A program made the position numbers and the translations under genes. The notes beneath the pieces were generated by a model. It did not search any database and was not told where the DNA came from. It saw only the letters and a list, made by a program, of their open reading frames with translations. Below are positions 1 to 12,464 of a DNA stretch of 64,000 nucleotides, one piece after another (the first letter of the stretch is position 1; the number at the start of each line of letters is the position of its first letter). Source of the stretch: Erythroxylum novogranatense (lineage: Eukaryota; Streptophyta; Magnoliopsida; Malpighiales; Erythroxylaceae); assembly GCA_029891385.1 (NCBI GenBank), contig CM057228.1, positions 28,772,214 to 28,836,213 of the forward strand, given 5' to 3'.

Positions 1-79
1 CCAAGATAATAGTCCACAATACAATCGTAGTTTTTTTAAACAATTCCAGCCAATGTCATTGTCTCAAATTGAGTTCCTT

Positions 80-360
80 CTAGGTAAGTAGATACTTTAG
101 ACTTTTATGATCTGTAAAAATTCTACATTTTTCACCATACAAGTAGTGCCGGCATATTTTTAAGGCAAACACTACCGTTGTAAATTCCAGATCATGAGTA
201 GGGTAATTATGTTAATGTGACTTTAGTTGCCTAGAGGCATAAGCAACTACCTTTCCATCCTGCTTCATTCAACTGATCAAATAAGTCTTCAATCCTCAGT
301 AACGAATACTTGTTCTTCATTGTGCCTCTATTCAATTGCCTGTAATTGATGCACTCTCAT
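80..360 (-). pseudogene. Element D: RNase H and RT N-terminal remnants
   Basis: Minus-strand translation of about 80-240 resembles the gypsy RNase H segment with the tyrosine-rich YLYGEK and [10 protein letters not shown] stretches. About 245-360 resembles the RT start, a tyrosine-arginine-glutamine stretch followed by [15 protein letters not shown]. The RT palm with its catalytic aspartates should lie between them and is missing. The match is by family pattern only and no frame is open for long. Confidence 0.6.
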
Positions 361-802
361 TAGTATATTCAACTTTCTCTATCTGAATCTCATACTTATC
401 TGACTCTAATATTCACATCTAATTCGTTCGATACTCATTTATTCATTCTTATTCAATATTCATTCATTCATATCCAAACATAGATTACATCTGTACACCG
501 TAACATCATTCGCCAAAGCAACCACTTTATCAGATGTACACTCACAATAACTAATCAACTTATTCTTGAGGGTTTCCTATATATATATTGCTATCTTCTG
601 CTTCATCTTACTTTAATATGTTCTTAATTAATTCAAAAAATTTTGAAACGTAACCATCACGAAATTCTAATAACAAACCAATGTTATAACGTTGTACTAA
701 ATCACAAACTTTCCAATACGATACCTAAACAACCATTTTGGTTCCAAGTTCAACCTCTCAAGGTAATGTACTCTTTAAATTCCATCACTTTTCCTTAGAT
801 AT

Positions 803-1135
803 CTATTCTTTTTCTCTGTCAAATCCATGAAAATACATTTCCTTCCACTTCAATTGAAAGGTATACAACCATAACATAATACTAATCTCATATTCCTTCC
901 TGAGGAGCTTTCGAGCTTGCATAGTAGATATTACATTAATTAACGAACTAGTGCGGATGCCATGCAATATTATTATAGACTGATCAGGCTTCCTAAGCAT
1001 AACTATCTTAGCATGAAAATCAACTACGACCTGATGCTGAGATAACCAATCCATTCCCAGAATCAAATCAACTTCATGAAATGACAATCTGATCAGATCT
1101 GCTACATATTCATTTCTTGTATCATAATATGACAA
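803..1135 (-). pseudogene. Element D: retroviral-type aspartic protease fragment
   Basis: The 110-codon open stretch contains ILGMDWLSQHQVVVDF, the conserved C-terminal block of plant gypsy proteases, where the ILGMDWL motif packs behind the active site. The upstream D-[ST]-G loop is not intact. This domain normally cleaves the Gag-Pol polyprotein inside the virus-like particle. The fragment is isolated between frame breaks and is not functional. Confidence 0.7.
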
Positions 1136-1379
1136 TTCCTAAACACTTGATTAACCAACATATTACTACCAGAGGACTGGTTACATGGATTTCATATTCT
1201 AACTGATCTATTGACATCTTCATATCAAACATTTCTCTAGCATAGATATATATGAATGAGTGGATTCAGGATCAATCAATGTATTCATGTCAAAATCAAA
1301 GAGAGAAACAATACTAACAATAACTTAATGTGCGTCCTGATCCTCACGAGCTTCTAATGCATAAGCTCAAGTAGAAGTA

Positions 1380-2053
1380 GAAGGCACAGTTGCCCGATCT
1401 ATAGGTTTCGATTGAGTACTCAGATTAGGTCTGTGCTAACTAGATCCTCCTCTTCCTCTACCACATCCTTTGCACCCAACAGATGCATGAAAGACCTCCT
1501 TACTGGCTTGTGACATCTGAGACTATCTTAAAGGGTAGTTGGCTAACAGGTTGTCAGTACTGCCATAATGGAAACATGCACCCGTAACCCTCCTACAAAC
1601 ACCCCAATGCTGTATAGAGCAATGAGGGCACTTTAGGGCACCAGAACCTTGGCCCCTAGAGGAACCCCTACTAGAAACAGTCGATAAGGGAAAGTTTTAT
1701 CATCTTCCCTGAGCCTCAGATCTCTGGGTAACTTCCGGTGCAGAGGTAGTAATTTCCTGACTTTGTTTTCCCAAGGACTGACCTCCTCTAGCAAAGCTCC
1801 TACGTTGATTTCATTCTCTTTTGATCATCTTTTGCCTTCCAATTTTCACATTAACCTGCACTAAAGCCTCTCCCTGAGCTGGAGGAGGAGGTGGCACTTC
1901 AGCTTCACCTCGATTGACCCTAGAGGGTCCAGATATCGATTGACAAGTTTGATCAAGATGATCGCTCTCAACAACCTCGTCAACGGCTTCGCATGATCTC
2001 TCCATCGTTAATTTTATCGACAAAACATGGGATACTACATTAGACCAAAACAA
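1380..2053 (-). pseudogene. Element D: gag remnant
   Basis: Minus-strand sequence between the protease and the PBS. The part at about 1540-1640 keeps scattered cysteine and histidine codons of a CCHC zinc knuckle. The part at 1811-2053 has a proline run followed by polar, charged sequence. The position matches gag, but the similarity is weak and the frame is broken repeatedly. Confidence 0.45.
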
Positions 2054-2116
2054 AACTTTTACACTCTAGTATAACCAAGAGTTAAGCAATGGTTAAACTA
2101 GAATCACCTAAACCAC

Positions 2117-2128
2117 ACTCTGATACTA
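2117..2128 (-). other. Element D: degenerate primer-binding site
   Basis: On the minus strand this reads TAGTATCAGAGT, two mismatches from TGGTATCAGAGC, the complement of the tRNA-iMet 3' end that primes minus-strand cDNA synthesis. It lies 5 bp from the LTR edge at 2134, as expected for a 5' LTR on the minus strand. Confidence 0.65.
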
Positions 2129-2133
2129 AAAAC

Positions 2134-4256
2134 TGTTACGCCTATATACCCCCTGGGAGGATTTGCAAGTGTCACACTCACAAACAGTACAAACAAACCA
2201 ATACATTTCGCGGAAGCATAGCATTCAAAATCTTCCATTGGAAGCAATTCAGAACAAACATACATCATATTATACGTTGAACTTAAAACAAACTTGTTTC
2301 AAACCATACATACATTATATCATATGAACTTAAATAAAAAAATTTCCTAAAATTCGAAACCAGCCTGAAAATAGTTATTACAAAAACTTACAACAATTTA
2401 GATTCATAAACTTTATATACAAGCTAAAACAAACTCAAAATACATTTTTATCAAGACAAGACTCAAACTCCATTGGCCATTGCGGTTGACTCATCCCAGT
2501 CTTTGTAATCCTCGCTCTAAACCTACACGGAGTAAATCCACTATGCTAAACATATAGCTTAGTGAGTAATAACTAATCTACATTAAAAGATTTCTTTAAC
2601 AATAAATCAGATATAATGCATTTCAGAAAAAAAAAATTTATACTTAACAGAACTGCATAACATAAGAGGGTATAATAGAATCAGAACACAATTTAATTTA
2701 TTTCATAATCAAACAGATATCATAATACAAATCATTAATGAAAACACTTCGCATGCTAAAGTCAGACATTTCAATAGCAGAACAGAACATACAGAATACA
2801 GAATAGATTTTCAAGATAGGGTGTTAACCCATCAGATCAAAAATATGGCTGGTTTCTTATAAAAAATTATCAGAGATCAAATATAAAACGTGTTAGACTA
2901 TTAATCCATGAACAAAAGTGGGTTACGGGACTTATACCAAAAAAATCGAAGTCCCAACATTGAAGTGTCTAGAAGAGACCGAAGTCCCAACACCGAAGTG
3001 TCCAGAAGCAGCTGCAGGCCCTTCTAGGCATGCCTATTTACCTATGACTAGGACTTGATAGTTACAAAACCAAATAAGTTCATTTCATGTACAAAAATAA
3101 TTAGTCAATCATATAACATGCATCAAACAATTCGGACATTCATTGTCTTAAGTTCAGAACACAATTAGCATAAAACACAATTCAATTCAGTACTAAGCAG
3201 AATAAAGTAAAGAGTGAGCGTCTTAGAGATTACTGACAACTTTGCAAAGCATTCAATGATCCAAAACCAATAGCAAACAAAACAGTCAAAGCAAAACCAT
3301 AAAAAAAATTTACTGAATTACTTACAGAATTGACTGTCTAAATTACTTTAAAAAGAGACTATCTAAATTACTTACAAAATACTCAAGGATTACTTACTGA
3401 ATTTCTTACGAATATTCATTAGGAATTACTTACAAAATTTCTTACTAGATTACTTACAAAAGCTCACTTTTTGCTTATTGCCTCGAAATCCTGGCAATAT
3501 CTGAAATCAATCACTCTATGCGTTCCTCTATAACATTTAACTTAAACACATATTACTACTATGCATGATTATGAAATAATTTATGCACATTCATGTATAC
3601 CAAAAATGTATGATGCATGTTCATGACAAATTCTCGAGTTTCTTATCCTTAATTTTTTCACATTATCAATCATGTGAAACTATATTCAATTGCTCAATCC
3701 AGACTTATCTCACAACCAACGTTTGGGTCCACATTGCTCAATTATTCTCATCAGGAAGATGAGCTAATTTTTCAATACTTCCTTCTAGAAAATTGTTATC
3801 CCAAGTCTTAAGTTTCTAATGATACCAAGATCATTTGGTTTTGTGCTTAAGCTTCTACAGAATTCTTATCTTAACTTCCAATCAGATTCTTAAATTCTTA
3901 GAGGCAAAATTTGAATTCAATCTCTTCAAACAACTTGTAGTCTTATGAATCTAGTTTAATCATAATCAATAATCATCTCATTCAGAGCTTTACTGACCAA
4001 GATATAATCAAAATACTGAAGTATGTTCAGTGAAATATTCCACGTCATACTATTCTAAAAGATTCCCTCACTTTCATTTAATCCATATTTTTTAAATCAA
4101 TCTAGAAAGCTATCAATTTTTATAAAAAGGTAGAACAATGTGTTAGGAATATATTGGTTCAAGTCTCATATCATTTGGATATCGGGTGAAGAAGTTATAG
4201 CCAAAAGAATCAAAGTAGTTCAGGTGTAGCAAATCATCGGACTCACGATCATAAGT
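2134..4256 (-). repeat. Element D: 5' LTR, first part (interrupted by element A)
   Basis: The LTR begins TGTTACGCC on the plus strand next to the PBS and runs to the 5-bp TAAGT at 4252-4256, where element A has inserted. The remainder is 15884-17383. Joined, the LTR is about 3.6 kb. It is AT-rich with no coding capacity. Its sense strand is minus, so this part is the 3' side of the LTR. Confidence 0.8.
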
Positions 4257-4855
4257 TGTTAGAACCCGATCCCGAGACCGGATCCCAACTCCTACTATTT
4301 ATACCTTAACATTAACGTTCATGCTCTTGCTTACTTTCCACACCTATTGGACCCATTTCCAGAGCCCAAAAAATTTCGGAGCCCTAAAGCTTGCGCTCCC
4401 TACTTTGCAGTGTTTGATGCTGTGGTTCCATAAGGGTGATGAGCGTACACTACCTAATCATCAAAATCACATTTAGACTTGTTCATATCAATGTAGCTTA
4501 AGGCCCTCTTAACTGACCTTTCACTTGTTTTAGGACAAACTTTCTTAATTTAACTCCAATTGATACCGAATTTTATGGAGTGAAAGATATGTGTATTATA
4601 AATCCAATGGTTCAAGCCTCACCTCATTTGGAGGTCGTATGAGAGAATTATGCCCGAAACATTGGACCATGCTCACTTCTGAAATCGGATTGAAACTCTT
4701 TTGGCGCGATTTGCTATAACTTTTAATCTATAGCTCCAAATGCTTTCATTCTTTCACCATACGAAAGTAGACATCTAGATCTACAACTCTCATGAAGACT
4801 ACAAAGGCTGATTCTATCTCCTACATTCTGCAGTGTCCTATTTTTCCATCGTCTG

Positions 4856-5548
4856 ATTTCTATCATCTGGTTTTCTATCGTCTTATTTTTATCAACTGGT
4901 TTTCTATCGTCTGATTTCTATCATCTGGTTTTCTATCGTCTGATTTCTATCATCTGGTTTTCTTCCTTCTGATTTCCTTCCTTCTGCTTTTCTATCTTCT
5001 GATTTCCTTCCTTCTGCTTTTTATCTTCTGATTTCCTTCCTTCTGATTTCTATCTTCTGATTTCTATCTTCTGCTTTCCTTCCTTCTGATTTCTATCTTC
5101 CGATTTCTATCTTCGCTTCCTTCCTTCTTTTTATCTTCGATTTCTATCTTCTTCTTTCCTTCCTTCGCTTTTCTATCTTCGATTTCTATCTTCGCTTCCT
5201 TCCTTCCTTTTCTATCTTCCGATTTCCTTCCTTCGATTTCTATCTTCGCTTTTCTATCTTCTCGATTTCTATCTTCCTTTCCTTCCTTCGCTTTTCTATC
5301 TTCCGATTTCCTTCCTTCGATTTCTATCTTTTGATTTCCTTCCTTCGCTTTTCTATCTTCCGATTTCTATCTTCACTTTCCTTCCTTCCGCTTTCTATCT
5401 TCTCGATTTCCTTCCTTCGATTTCTATCTTCCCTTTTCTATCTTCCGATTTCTATCTTCCGCTTCCTTCCTTCTGATTTCTATCTTCCGATTTCCTTCCT
5501 TCGCTTTTCTATCTTCGATTTCTATCTTCGCTTCCTTCCTTCGCTTTT
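4856..5548. repeat. Pyrimidine-rich minisatellite in A's left LTR
   Basis: About 690 bp made of units such as TTCTGATTTCTATC and TTCTGATTTCCTTCC, with almost all C/T on the plus strand. The proximal part has TCGTCTGATTTCTATCATC units. Later units lose the T of CTG and read TTCGATTT or TTCCGATTT. An open frame covers part of it but only reflects the repeat and is not a gene. Confidence 0.9.
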
Positions 5549-7319
5549 TAGTAAGGATCATATCTTTGACTCAACTCCAAATTTAGCAAACGATATACCC
5601 TTGAAAGCTCTAACCTTCTACTACAATATTCATGAAGACTCATTCATCTAATTCAAGTCCTACGAAGGTCAAAATGTGAGGCTAAATTTGTCAAATTTGG
5701 GAAAATTTGACGCTCTTCCTTGAAAGTACATCTATCCAATTTTTCAATCCTAATACTTCCACCATGTAAGACTCATCATACAACCTCATATAACATGATT
5801 AAACCCTAAGGTATCTTCAAACACCATTCAAGCAACAGCCACACTCTTAATCATCTATCATCATATCCAAACTATAATAATGATGCAATTGGCTTAAACA
5901 TGCATGGATTTCTCAAAATACATTTGAACTTAGCATTCTTGCATTTCATTTACGCTCAAAGTGAGTAGCTTATAATGCTTTAGTGGGCATTTCAAGCCCT
6001 TTTACAACATAGTTCAAATACACTTCCAAAGTACTACACTTTTCTTAAATGCATCTAAAGCATTGTTTACAACAATTTGCTTGAAATACATCAAAACATA
6101 ATTTTGAGTATGCCTTGAGCTCATTCTTCATGATCCCGATCTTTACCCGGAGATGGGACGAGAAGGTGGGGTGAGCTTTAGCTCTGTGGGTGACACATTT
6201 ATATTTAGGCTAATAAGCTACATTGCTTCATTAATCATACTTTTAGCAACTTGCATAGAAATCATGCAATCATGCAATTCATGAAATTTATCAATCTCAA
6301 AACATAATGTTCATGCTTCATATCATTCTCATTCTTGCAAAATATACGCTAACATGTAAACACATAGCTGATGGTTCAAAAGTCCACGGTTATCTTGATG
6401 AGCTACACAAGTGTAGTCATATGTTTGAGGAGTCCTAAAAGGAACATCCTATGCCACAATCGGCAGCCGGCGAAGGCTATATCGGTCGACGGCACGTGAC
6501 TCTGCTGGTGGACTTAACTAACCCACATAACACTTAATTTCATGCATAAAAGCTGGACTTGTCTTATCCACGACTAATTTTCTGAAAATGGATATTCAAG
6601 CATCCATAAAGTGATCATGCTTAAAGCACATTTCATGCTTAGCTCACATTTCATGATCTCATTCATGCTCATCCAATTTATGGCAATTTCAAGCAATGTC
6701 ATGCACTAATCAATTTCTCACCTAATGGCAATCATCCATCAATTTATACACAATCAAAAGTCAATCAATGCTCATTCTAAATTAGTTGGAAAACATTAAT
6801 TTTCCGTAGTTAAGATAATATTTAAGCATTACTAACATAAAGATAAAAGTGAAACCCACCTTATATCCTTGCTTAAGCTTGCCTAAGGAAGTTCCTCTTC
6901 TTGTTCTCCTCTTCTTTCTTGTCCTCCTTCATTCATGGCAAGGAAAGAACCTCACATCATTTAGGGTTTCTAAAATTGAAAACCTAATGAACCTTAATCA
7001 TGAAATCAACCCTAGAATCACTAAACCCATCTTCTTTCTAAGCTTTCTAAACCATAAAATCAAGCAAAACTCAAACTACATTTCATAACTTACCTTGAAT
7101 CTTTACTCAACCCAAGGGTTTCTTGTATCAAAATAAAGCTTAGACTCTCCTCTTCACTTTTTCTTCTTGCTCTTTCTTCAAAAACTCACTCACTTTCATG
7201 GAAATGCCAAAACCCTAGCAAGCTCCTTTCTTCTTCTCCTCTTCTACGTAAACTTCTCCCTCTTCTCCTTTAAATTTCATAAATCTCACATCTTCCTACA
7301 CTAACTCACTTAAACTCCT

Positions 7320-7328
7320 CCTTTTATA
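7320..7328 (-). promoter_or_regulatory. TATA-box-like site in A's left LTR
   Basis: The minus strand reads TATAAAAGG, a near-consensus plant TATA box, about 315 bp inside the LTR. The identical site in the right LTR (15556-15564) would drive the genomic RNA. This copy would fire out of the element. Confidence 0.6.
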
Positions 7329-7640
7329 CTTCTTCTCTAATCCACTTAAGCCCAAAAGGCCCAAGCCTTCATTTAATTCCTTCTTCTTTCATTTTTTCCT
7401 ACATCCTCCTTACTTCCTCTTTATCCTACAACTTACTTAGCCCAATTATCTTTAAGCCCATTTCATCTTTCTTTCTTTCCTACCTCATTAAAACCCAACT
7501 AATTCATTTAATTCCATTAACTCATTACCTAACATCTTTAATGCCAACTCATATTACTCAATGTCAAGTTAATTAATGTTAACATAATTTACTTAATTAC
7601 TCTAATCATGCTTAATTACATAAAAATTTTGGGGCTAACA

Positions 7641-7653
7641 TTTCTCCCCTTAA
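7641..7653 (-). other. Element A: polypurine tract
   Basis: The minus strand reads TTAAGGGGAGAAA directly before the 3' LTR. This is the RNase-H-resistant primer for plus-strand cDNA synthesis. Its purine content and abutment to the LTR confirm the element's orientation. Confidence 0.85.
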
Positions 7654-7681
7654 GAAATTTCGTCCTCAAATTCTTACCGAC

Positions 7682-8014
7682 TCATTGAAGAGGTGTGGAT
7701 ACTTCTCCTTCATTGCATCCAGGGTTCCCACGCGCCTCTTCAACTGCATGATTTCTCCAAAGGACTTTAATTAGTTGAATCGTCTTGTTTATGAGAACTT
7801 TCTCCTTGCTATCTAGAACTGCTACTGGCATCTCCTCATAGCTCAGATCATCACTCAGCTGAACTTTTGAGGTCTGAATTATGTGAGAAGGATCTGATCT
7901 GTACCTTCTCAACATAGAAACGTGAAAAACATCGTGGATCTGAGACAACTCTGGAGGCAATGCTAATCTGTAAGCTAACGGCCTGATCCTTTCTAGAATT
8001 TCATACGGACCCAC
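7682..8014 (-). pseudogene. Element A: integrase C-terminal domain with chromodomain-like tail
   Basis: A 110-codon open segment starts with GPYEILERI, the GPY/F module of gypsy integrases. It continues through LPPELSQIHDVFHVSMLRRY and ends with a block containing KVLWRNHAVEEA, typical of the chromodomain-like tail of plant chromoviruses. These parts bind DNA and, in this group, help target insertion to heterochromatin. It is the last coding segment before the PPT. The segment is open but detached from the catalytic core by a frameshift. Confidence 0.8.
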
Positions 8015-8960
8015 ATATCGAGGACTTAACTTCCTTTCTTGTCAATCTCATAACTCCTTCCATGGAGACGCCTTGAGGAACACCTTGTCACCCATCGATA
8101 ATCCATTTCTTTTCTCATAGCATCGGCATAGCTTTTCATTCCGCTTGGGCGGCCTTAAGTCGCTGTTTGATTACCTCCACTTTCTCAATCACATCCGACC
8201 AACTCTAGTCCCACTAGCTTCCTCTCACCTTCCTCATCCCAAAGATATCGGAGTCCTGCATCTTTTGCCATAAAGGGCTTCATAAGGAGCCATCTGTATG
8301 CTCGAATGGTACGAATTGTTGTAAGCAAATTCGATCAACGGCAAATGATCATCCCATGCTCCTCTGAAGTCCATTACACATGCTCTAAGCATCCCCTCTA
8401 GAGTCTGGATTGTCCTCTCAGACTGACCATCCGTCTGAGGATGAAATGCCGTGTTGAAATTCAATTTAGTTCCTAATGCTTCCTGGCAGACTTCTCCAAA
8501 ATCTCGAGGTGAATCGAGGATCCCGGTCGGATACTATAAATCCGGAACTCCATGCAACCTTACCACTTCATCAATGTATTTCTTTGCTAAGACTTGCAAG
8601 GAATCTGTTTGCCTAATTGCGAGAAAATGGGCTGACTTGGTCAACCGATCAACAATAACCCAATTGGCATCATGCTTCTTGGGTCCTCGACAAACTCATC
8701 GAAAAATCCATCAGGATCCTTTGCCACTTCCATTCAGAATGGACAATGGCTGCAACATGCTGAAGGTGCCCGTGTTCAGCCTTGACTTCTTGACACACTA
8801 GACATCCGCTCACATACTCGCTACATCCTCTTCATGCCTTTCCACCGAAATGTTCCTTCAAATCTCTGTACATTCTGGTGTTTGCTGTGCATGGAATAAG
8901 GCGCGATGTGTGCCTCATTCATGATCTCATCCTTAACTAATTTATCATTCGGGATACATA
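8015..8960 (-). pseudogene. Element A: integrase zinc-binding and catalytic core, fragmented
   Basis: Minus-strand reading gives a CLVCQ-type zinc-finger cysteine pair near 8790, then core fragments. The clearest piece is 8234-8464, with NTAFHPQTDGQSERTIQTLE, where the E of the D,D,E triad lies in SER, followed by IEFAYNNSYHSS and ALYGKRCRTP. Integrase joins the cDNA ends to chromosomal DNA. Several frame changes separate the zinc finger, the first two aspartates and the glutamate, and many fall where CTG or CAG would be expected. Confidence 0.75.
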
Positions 8961-9040
8961 ACCTGCTTCTCGACTACCATTAGCCCATCATCTCTCACTA
9001 CCACTTCAGATCGCTTACCATTCTCAGATTTCCTCACGGC

Positions 9041-9620
9041 TTACTCGATTCGATCCCGCTCCTGCAACTCCTTAACTTTCTCTCTAAGTATCGGCCTCAC
9101 CCTGAATTGAGCAAGAATACAATCTAACTGATCCTGTTTTAGACTTATCTTAAGCTTGGCCATTTGCTCCAATAGAGGCAAGTAAACTGCCTGAACATAA
9201 GCTATCGATGACTTCCTACTCAATGCATCCGCCACTACATTAGCCTTGCCTGGATGATACTCTATCATCAGGTCATAGTCCTTGAGCAACTCTAACCATC
9301 TTCTCTGCCTCATATTCAGTTCTTTCTAGCTCATGATGTACTTAAGACTTTTGTGATCCATGAAAACCCTTGTCTGAACTCCATACAGATAGTGTCTCCA
9401 TATCTTTAAGGCAAAAATCACTGCTGCCAATTTCAGATCATGAGTCGGATAATTCAACTCATATGGCTTCAACTGCCGTGAAGCATAGGCTATCACTTTG
9501 TCATTCTCAGATTAACACACAACCTAAGCCTCTTCTCGAAGCATCATCAGATATCAGATACCCCGATCTCCATTAAGGTGATTAAAATGGGAGCACTAGT
9601 TAACCGCCGCTAAGCTCCTC
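9041..9620 (-). pseudogene. Element A: RNase H domain and connector to integrase
   Basis: The open piece at 9041-9313 contains [20 protein letters not shown], then [13 protein letters not shown], the standard C-terminal end of gypsy RNase H. The linker [12 protein letters not shown] and a QFRVRPIL block lead toward integrase. The more N-terminal RNase H sequence lies at about 9330-9620 in other frames. The enzyme degrades template RNA during cDNA synthesis. Frames are broken by small indels. Confidence 0.8.
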
Positions 9621-10330
9621 AAAACTCTGCCGGCAATCCTCATTCCAGATAAATCACGATTCTTCCTTAATGACTTAGTCATAGGGCAGCTATTATCGAG
9701 AATCCTTCCACAAACCTTCAGAATATCCCGCCAGCCCGTAAAACTCCGTACCTCTTTTCATTGTCTTAGGCTCTTGCCAATTCACTCATCGCTTCCACTT
9801 TTCTCGGATCAACATGAATTCCTTTGTCGGAAATCACATGTCCAAGGAAAACTACTTCATGCAGCCCAAAATTCACACTTGCTAAATTTGGCATACAACT
9901 CCGCTCTCTCAATCTCTGCAATACTATCCCGAGATGTCGCTCATGATCTCCTTCATCCTTAGAATAGACCGAATGTCATCAATGAACACTATGACAAACC
10001 GATCTAAGAACTCCTAAAACCCTATTCATAAGATCCATCAATGCAATGGAGCATTGGTCATCCGAATGGCATGACCTTGAACTCAGTAGTGCCGTGAAGG
10101 GTTCTCGAAGTCTGTCTTGTTAACATCGACTTCGATTCGGAGTTGATGATAACCCGATCTTAAGTCAATCTTCGAAAAGACCCTTGCTCCCTGTAGCTGA
10201 TCAAATAAATCATCTATCCGTGGCAACGGATACTTGTTCTGAATCGTCATCTTGTTAAGCCTTCTATAGTCTATGCACATCCTCCACGCTCCATCCTTCT
10301 TCTTAACAACCAGACCGAGCTCCCAAGGTG
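9620..10330 (-). pseudogene. Element A: reverse transcriptase, frameshifted
   Basis: The N-terminal half is open at 10083-10280 and reads [20 protein letters not shown] followed by [25 protein letters not shown]. The catalytic FIDD motif is readable at 9975-9986 in another frame. Together these cover palm and fingers of a gypsy RT, which copies the genomic RNA from the tRNA primer. Around the catalytic motif, bases of expected CTG/CAG codons are missing or changed, which throws the frame. Confidence 0.82.
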
Positions 10331-10559
10331 AAGAACTCGGCCGATGAACCGCTTCTCCAACAATTCCTGCAATTGCTCCTTAAGTTCTCTCAATTCAACT
10401 GGAGCCATTCTATAAGGTGGTATGGAGATTGGCGCTGTTCGGGAATCAAGTCAATTTCAACTCAATTTCCTCACCGACGGCAACCCCGTAATTCTTCCGG
10501 GAATACATCGAAAACTCCTCACAACCTCGATAATCTTCTAATCTGCCCACATTCACTTC

Positions 10560-11000
10560 GAATCCACTACATGCCAAAAGGCCTCACACCTCGCTCATCA
10601 TATTGTCACTAACATAGCCGAAATGATCCTCGACCGGCGACTTCCCCGTCCCCTTGAAAACCACTTTCGATCATTGCCGGATCAAACTCTACTTCTTTCA
10701 AACTACAATCTAGCTTCACTTTATACTTCTCATGACATCCATCCCCAAAATGACATCCAACCTTGAAGGTCTAGAGGTAGTAGATCTACTACCACTCTAG
10801 CACCGCGACATCGAGCTCACAATTTTATAGATCATACTAATCACCACCTTACCCCCTAAAGGAGTACTAACAACCAAAAATTGTCCATAACCTCGGACAC
10901 ACAACATGCATATTCATACTTGCAGATACAAATGAATGTGTGGAGCCAGATCAATTAACACATAAATAGAGAGTCAAATAATCGAGCCATACCACCACAA
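10560..11000 (-). pseudogene. Element A: aspartic protease region, degraded
   Basis: The interval between the RT connection and gag. Minus-strand sequence near 10740-10760 gives DVILGMD, the protease C-terminal block, in a broken frame. The active-site loop is not clearly readable. Assigned from order and this motif. Confidence 0.55.
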
Positions 11001-11002
11001 CT

Positions 11003-12255
11003 TCAGAGCAATGCAGCTTCCTCTCTCGTCATGGCAAATACTCTAGTGGCGCTCAACTCAGGCCTTGATCTCCCCGCAGGATTAGCCCTCTTGATCGCTT
11101 CCGAACTACCTACTTCAGAATCGGCCCGGTTCCCACTGCCTCTCTGCGCCTCCTGAGCTTGAGCTTGGGAACCTCCTGTCTCACCTCCGGGACAATCTCT
11201 CATCATATGCCCTTCTCTCCACACTGAAACAACCACCAAAGCCCTCGAGACACCTCTCGGGATGAAACTTCCCGCATTGATCACACTGAGGATACTTGCC
11301 CTTCCATGACTTCCCTGAGCCTCCCACACTAGAGACCTATTCAGAAATTGCCCCGATCACGACTCTTGGCAGACCACTCATCGCCCATGCCACTGAGTAT
11401 GATGGGTCCCGGTGCTCCTCCAGTCTTTGGAGCACTCACTCCCTTCCCGGAAGATTGCTCTCTGTTCTTCCTTTTCCTACTCACTTCAACCTTAATATTC
11501 TCCACTTCTCACCGAGCGCCAGATCTACCAACTAGCGATAGTCATGGAAATTATGGATCAACACCTTCTCCACGATCCCTAGGTGCAATCCGCTCTCAAA
11601 CTTGCATGACACTTATCCTCTTCGCCGCCACAATATTTGTCACAGACGAGACAGTTGAGTGAACTTCAGCTCATATTCACTCACGCTCTGCTCCCTCCGT
11701 GTGAGGCTCTGAACTCCCGGCCTTCTCTTGATGTAAACCCTCGAGAAGTACTTCCTCCCGAAAACCTCTAGAAACTCCTTCCATGTCGGCTCTGGAGGTA
11801 CTACACGATCATGGCACTTGCCTCCCACCAAAGGCAACAGATCCCCTGCAATAAATTAGCTGCATACTCTACCCTCTCCCCATCCGAGCACTTCATCGAC
11901 TCAGACCTCTCGGTCCTCTTCGACCATGCTTCGCCTCCTCGGGATTAGTAGTCCCACTGAAATCGACAACCCCCATACTTTGGAGCTTGTCATCGCCCCC
12001 ACCCGATCTGCTGGAGCCGGCATCTGAGCCAGGGTCCTTGGCCCATGGCATGGATGAAAGCTTGGGCGAAGGCCTGAAAGAGCCGGGATCTACTCGAGGC
12101 ATAGGAGGAGGCCGAGAGGCACTTCACGCTGCACACTCGGTGCCTCTGAATCAAACAGGATGGTCCCCGATCCAGGGAATGTGGGATTCATCCGTACCTC
12201 CCCTCTGAGAGCCTGATCGAGCTTGAGCTCCTCGAGTTCTTCTTCGAGGCGGCAT
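11003..12255 (-). pseudogene. Element A: gag, frameshifted
   Basis: The likely start is the ATG at 12255, which opens with MPPRRRTRGAQARSGSQRG, the usual N-terminus of chromovirus gag. The same frame resumes at 12102-11893. The capsid core is at 11837-11640 (TWKEFLEVFGRKYFSRV and REQSVSEYELKFTQLSRL). Near 11205-11250 a CX2CX4HX4C zinc knuckle can be recognised across a frame change, with GHMMRDCP readable. Gag assembles the particle and binds genomic RNA. The ATG at 12278 belongs to a different frame and I do not favour it. Confidence 0.78.
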
Positions 12256-12451
12256 ATTACTCCTTTTAGTGAAAACATTTCAAATCTTTAGCTCATGCTT
12301 GTAAGACAAGTTCAAATCATGTAAAACAATTCAAAATCAATGATGCATGTACTGTATTTAAAACAAGTTTAAAGCTCATGTAACATGATGTATGCTGACT
12401 CTACTCTTGAGGCTACCCACTAGGGTTCCTAGGAAATCATAAACCTAGAGC

Positions 12452-12464
12452 TGCTCTGATACCA
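12452..12464 (-). other. Element A: primer-binding site (tRNA-iMet)
   Basis: The minus strand reads TGGTATCAGAGCA, matching the 3' end of plant initiator methionine tRNA. It is separated by 4 bp from the 5' LTR at 12469. Confidence 0.9.

Larger units (their letters stand above)
1..2133 (-). mobile_element. Element D: internal region of a decayed Ty3/gypsy retrotransposon (left end outside window)
   Basis: This is the gag-pol interior of an old gypsy element. Minus-strand similarity runs right to left as gag (about 1811-2053), a zinc-knuckle area (about 1540-1640), protease (803-1135), the RT N-terminal part (about 245-360) and RNase H (about 80-240). RT joins RNase H almost directly, so the RT catalytic core is deleted. 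Stops and frameshifts are everywhere. A degenerate PBS follows at 2117-2128 and the element's LTR begins at 2134. D hosts the younger insertion A inside that LTR. Its other LTR would lie left of the window. Confidence 0.8.
4257..7640 (-). repeat. Element A: 3' LTR (3384 bp)
   Basis: On the plus strand it starts TGTTAGAACCCGATCCCGAG and ends GGGGCTAACA. It matches the right LTR along its length. The two differ mainly in tandem-repeat copy number (4856-5548 against 13056-13780) and at CTG/CAG sites. For this minus-strand element it is the downstream LTR. It includes a TATA-like TATAAAAGG at 7320-7328 and a GTAAGT donor-like site at 7088-7093, both on the minus strand. Confidence 0.92.

Noticed and set aside
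803..1135. Domesticated protease gene
   Set aside because: Flanked by decayed gag and RT in the right order, with no intact active-site loop and no start context. It is an element remnant.
5331..5651. 106-codon open frame rich in Phe, Leu and Ser
   Set aside because: It is the translation of the pyrimidine minisatellite and has no codon structure beyond the repeat. The same applies to 13625-13819.
6849..7088. 79-codon open frame identical in both A LTRs (also 15085-15324), plus strand
   Set aside because: Identity is expected of LTR copies. It is antisense to A, its 3' end abuts the donor-like site, and it shows no domain.
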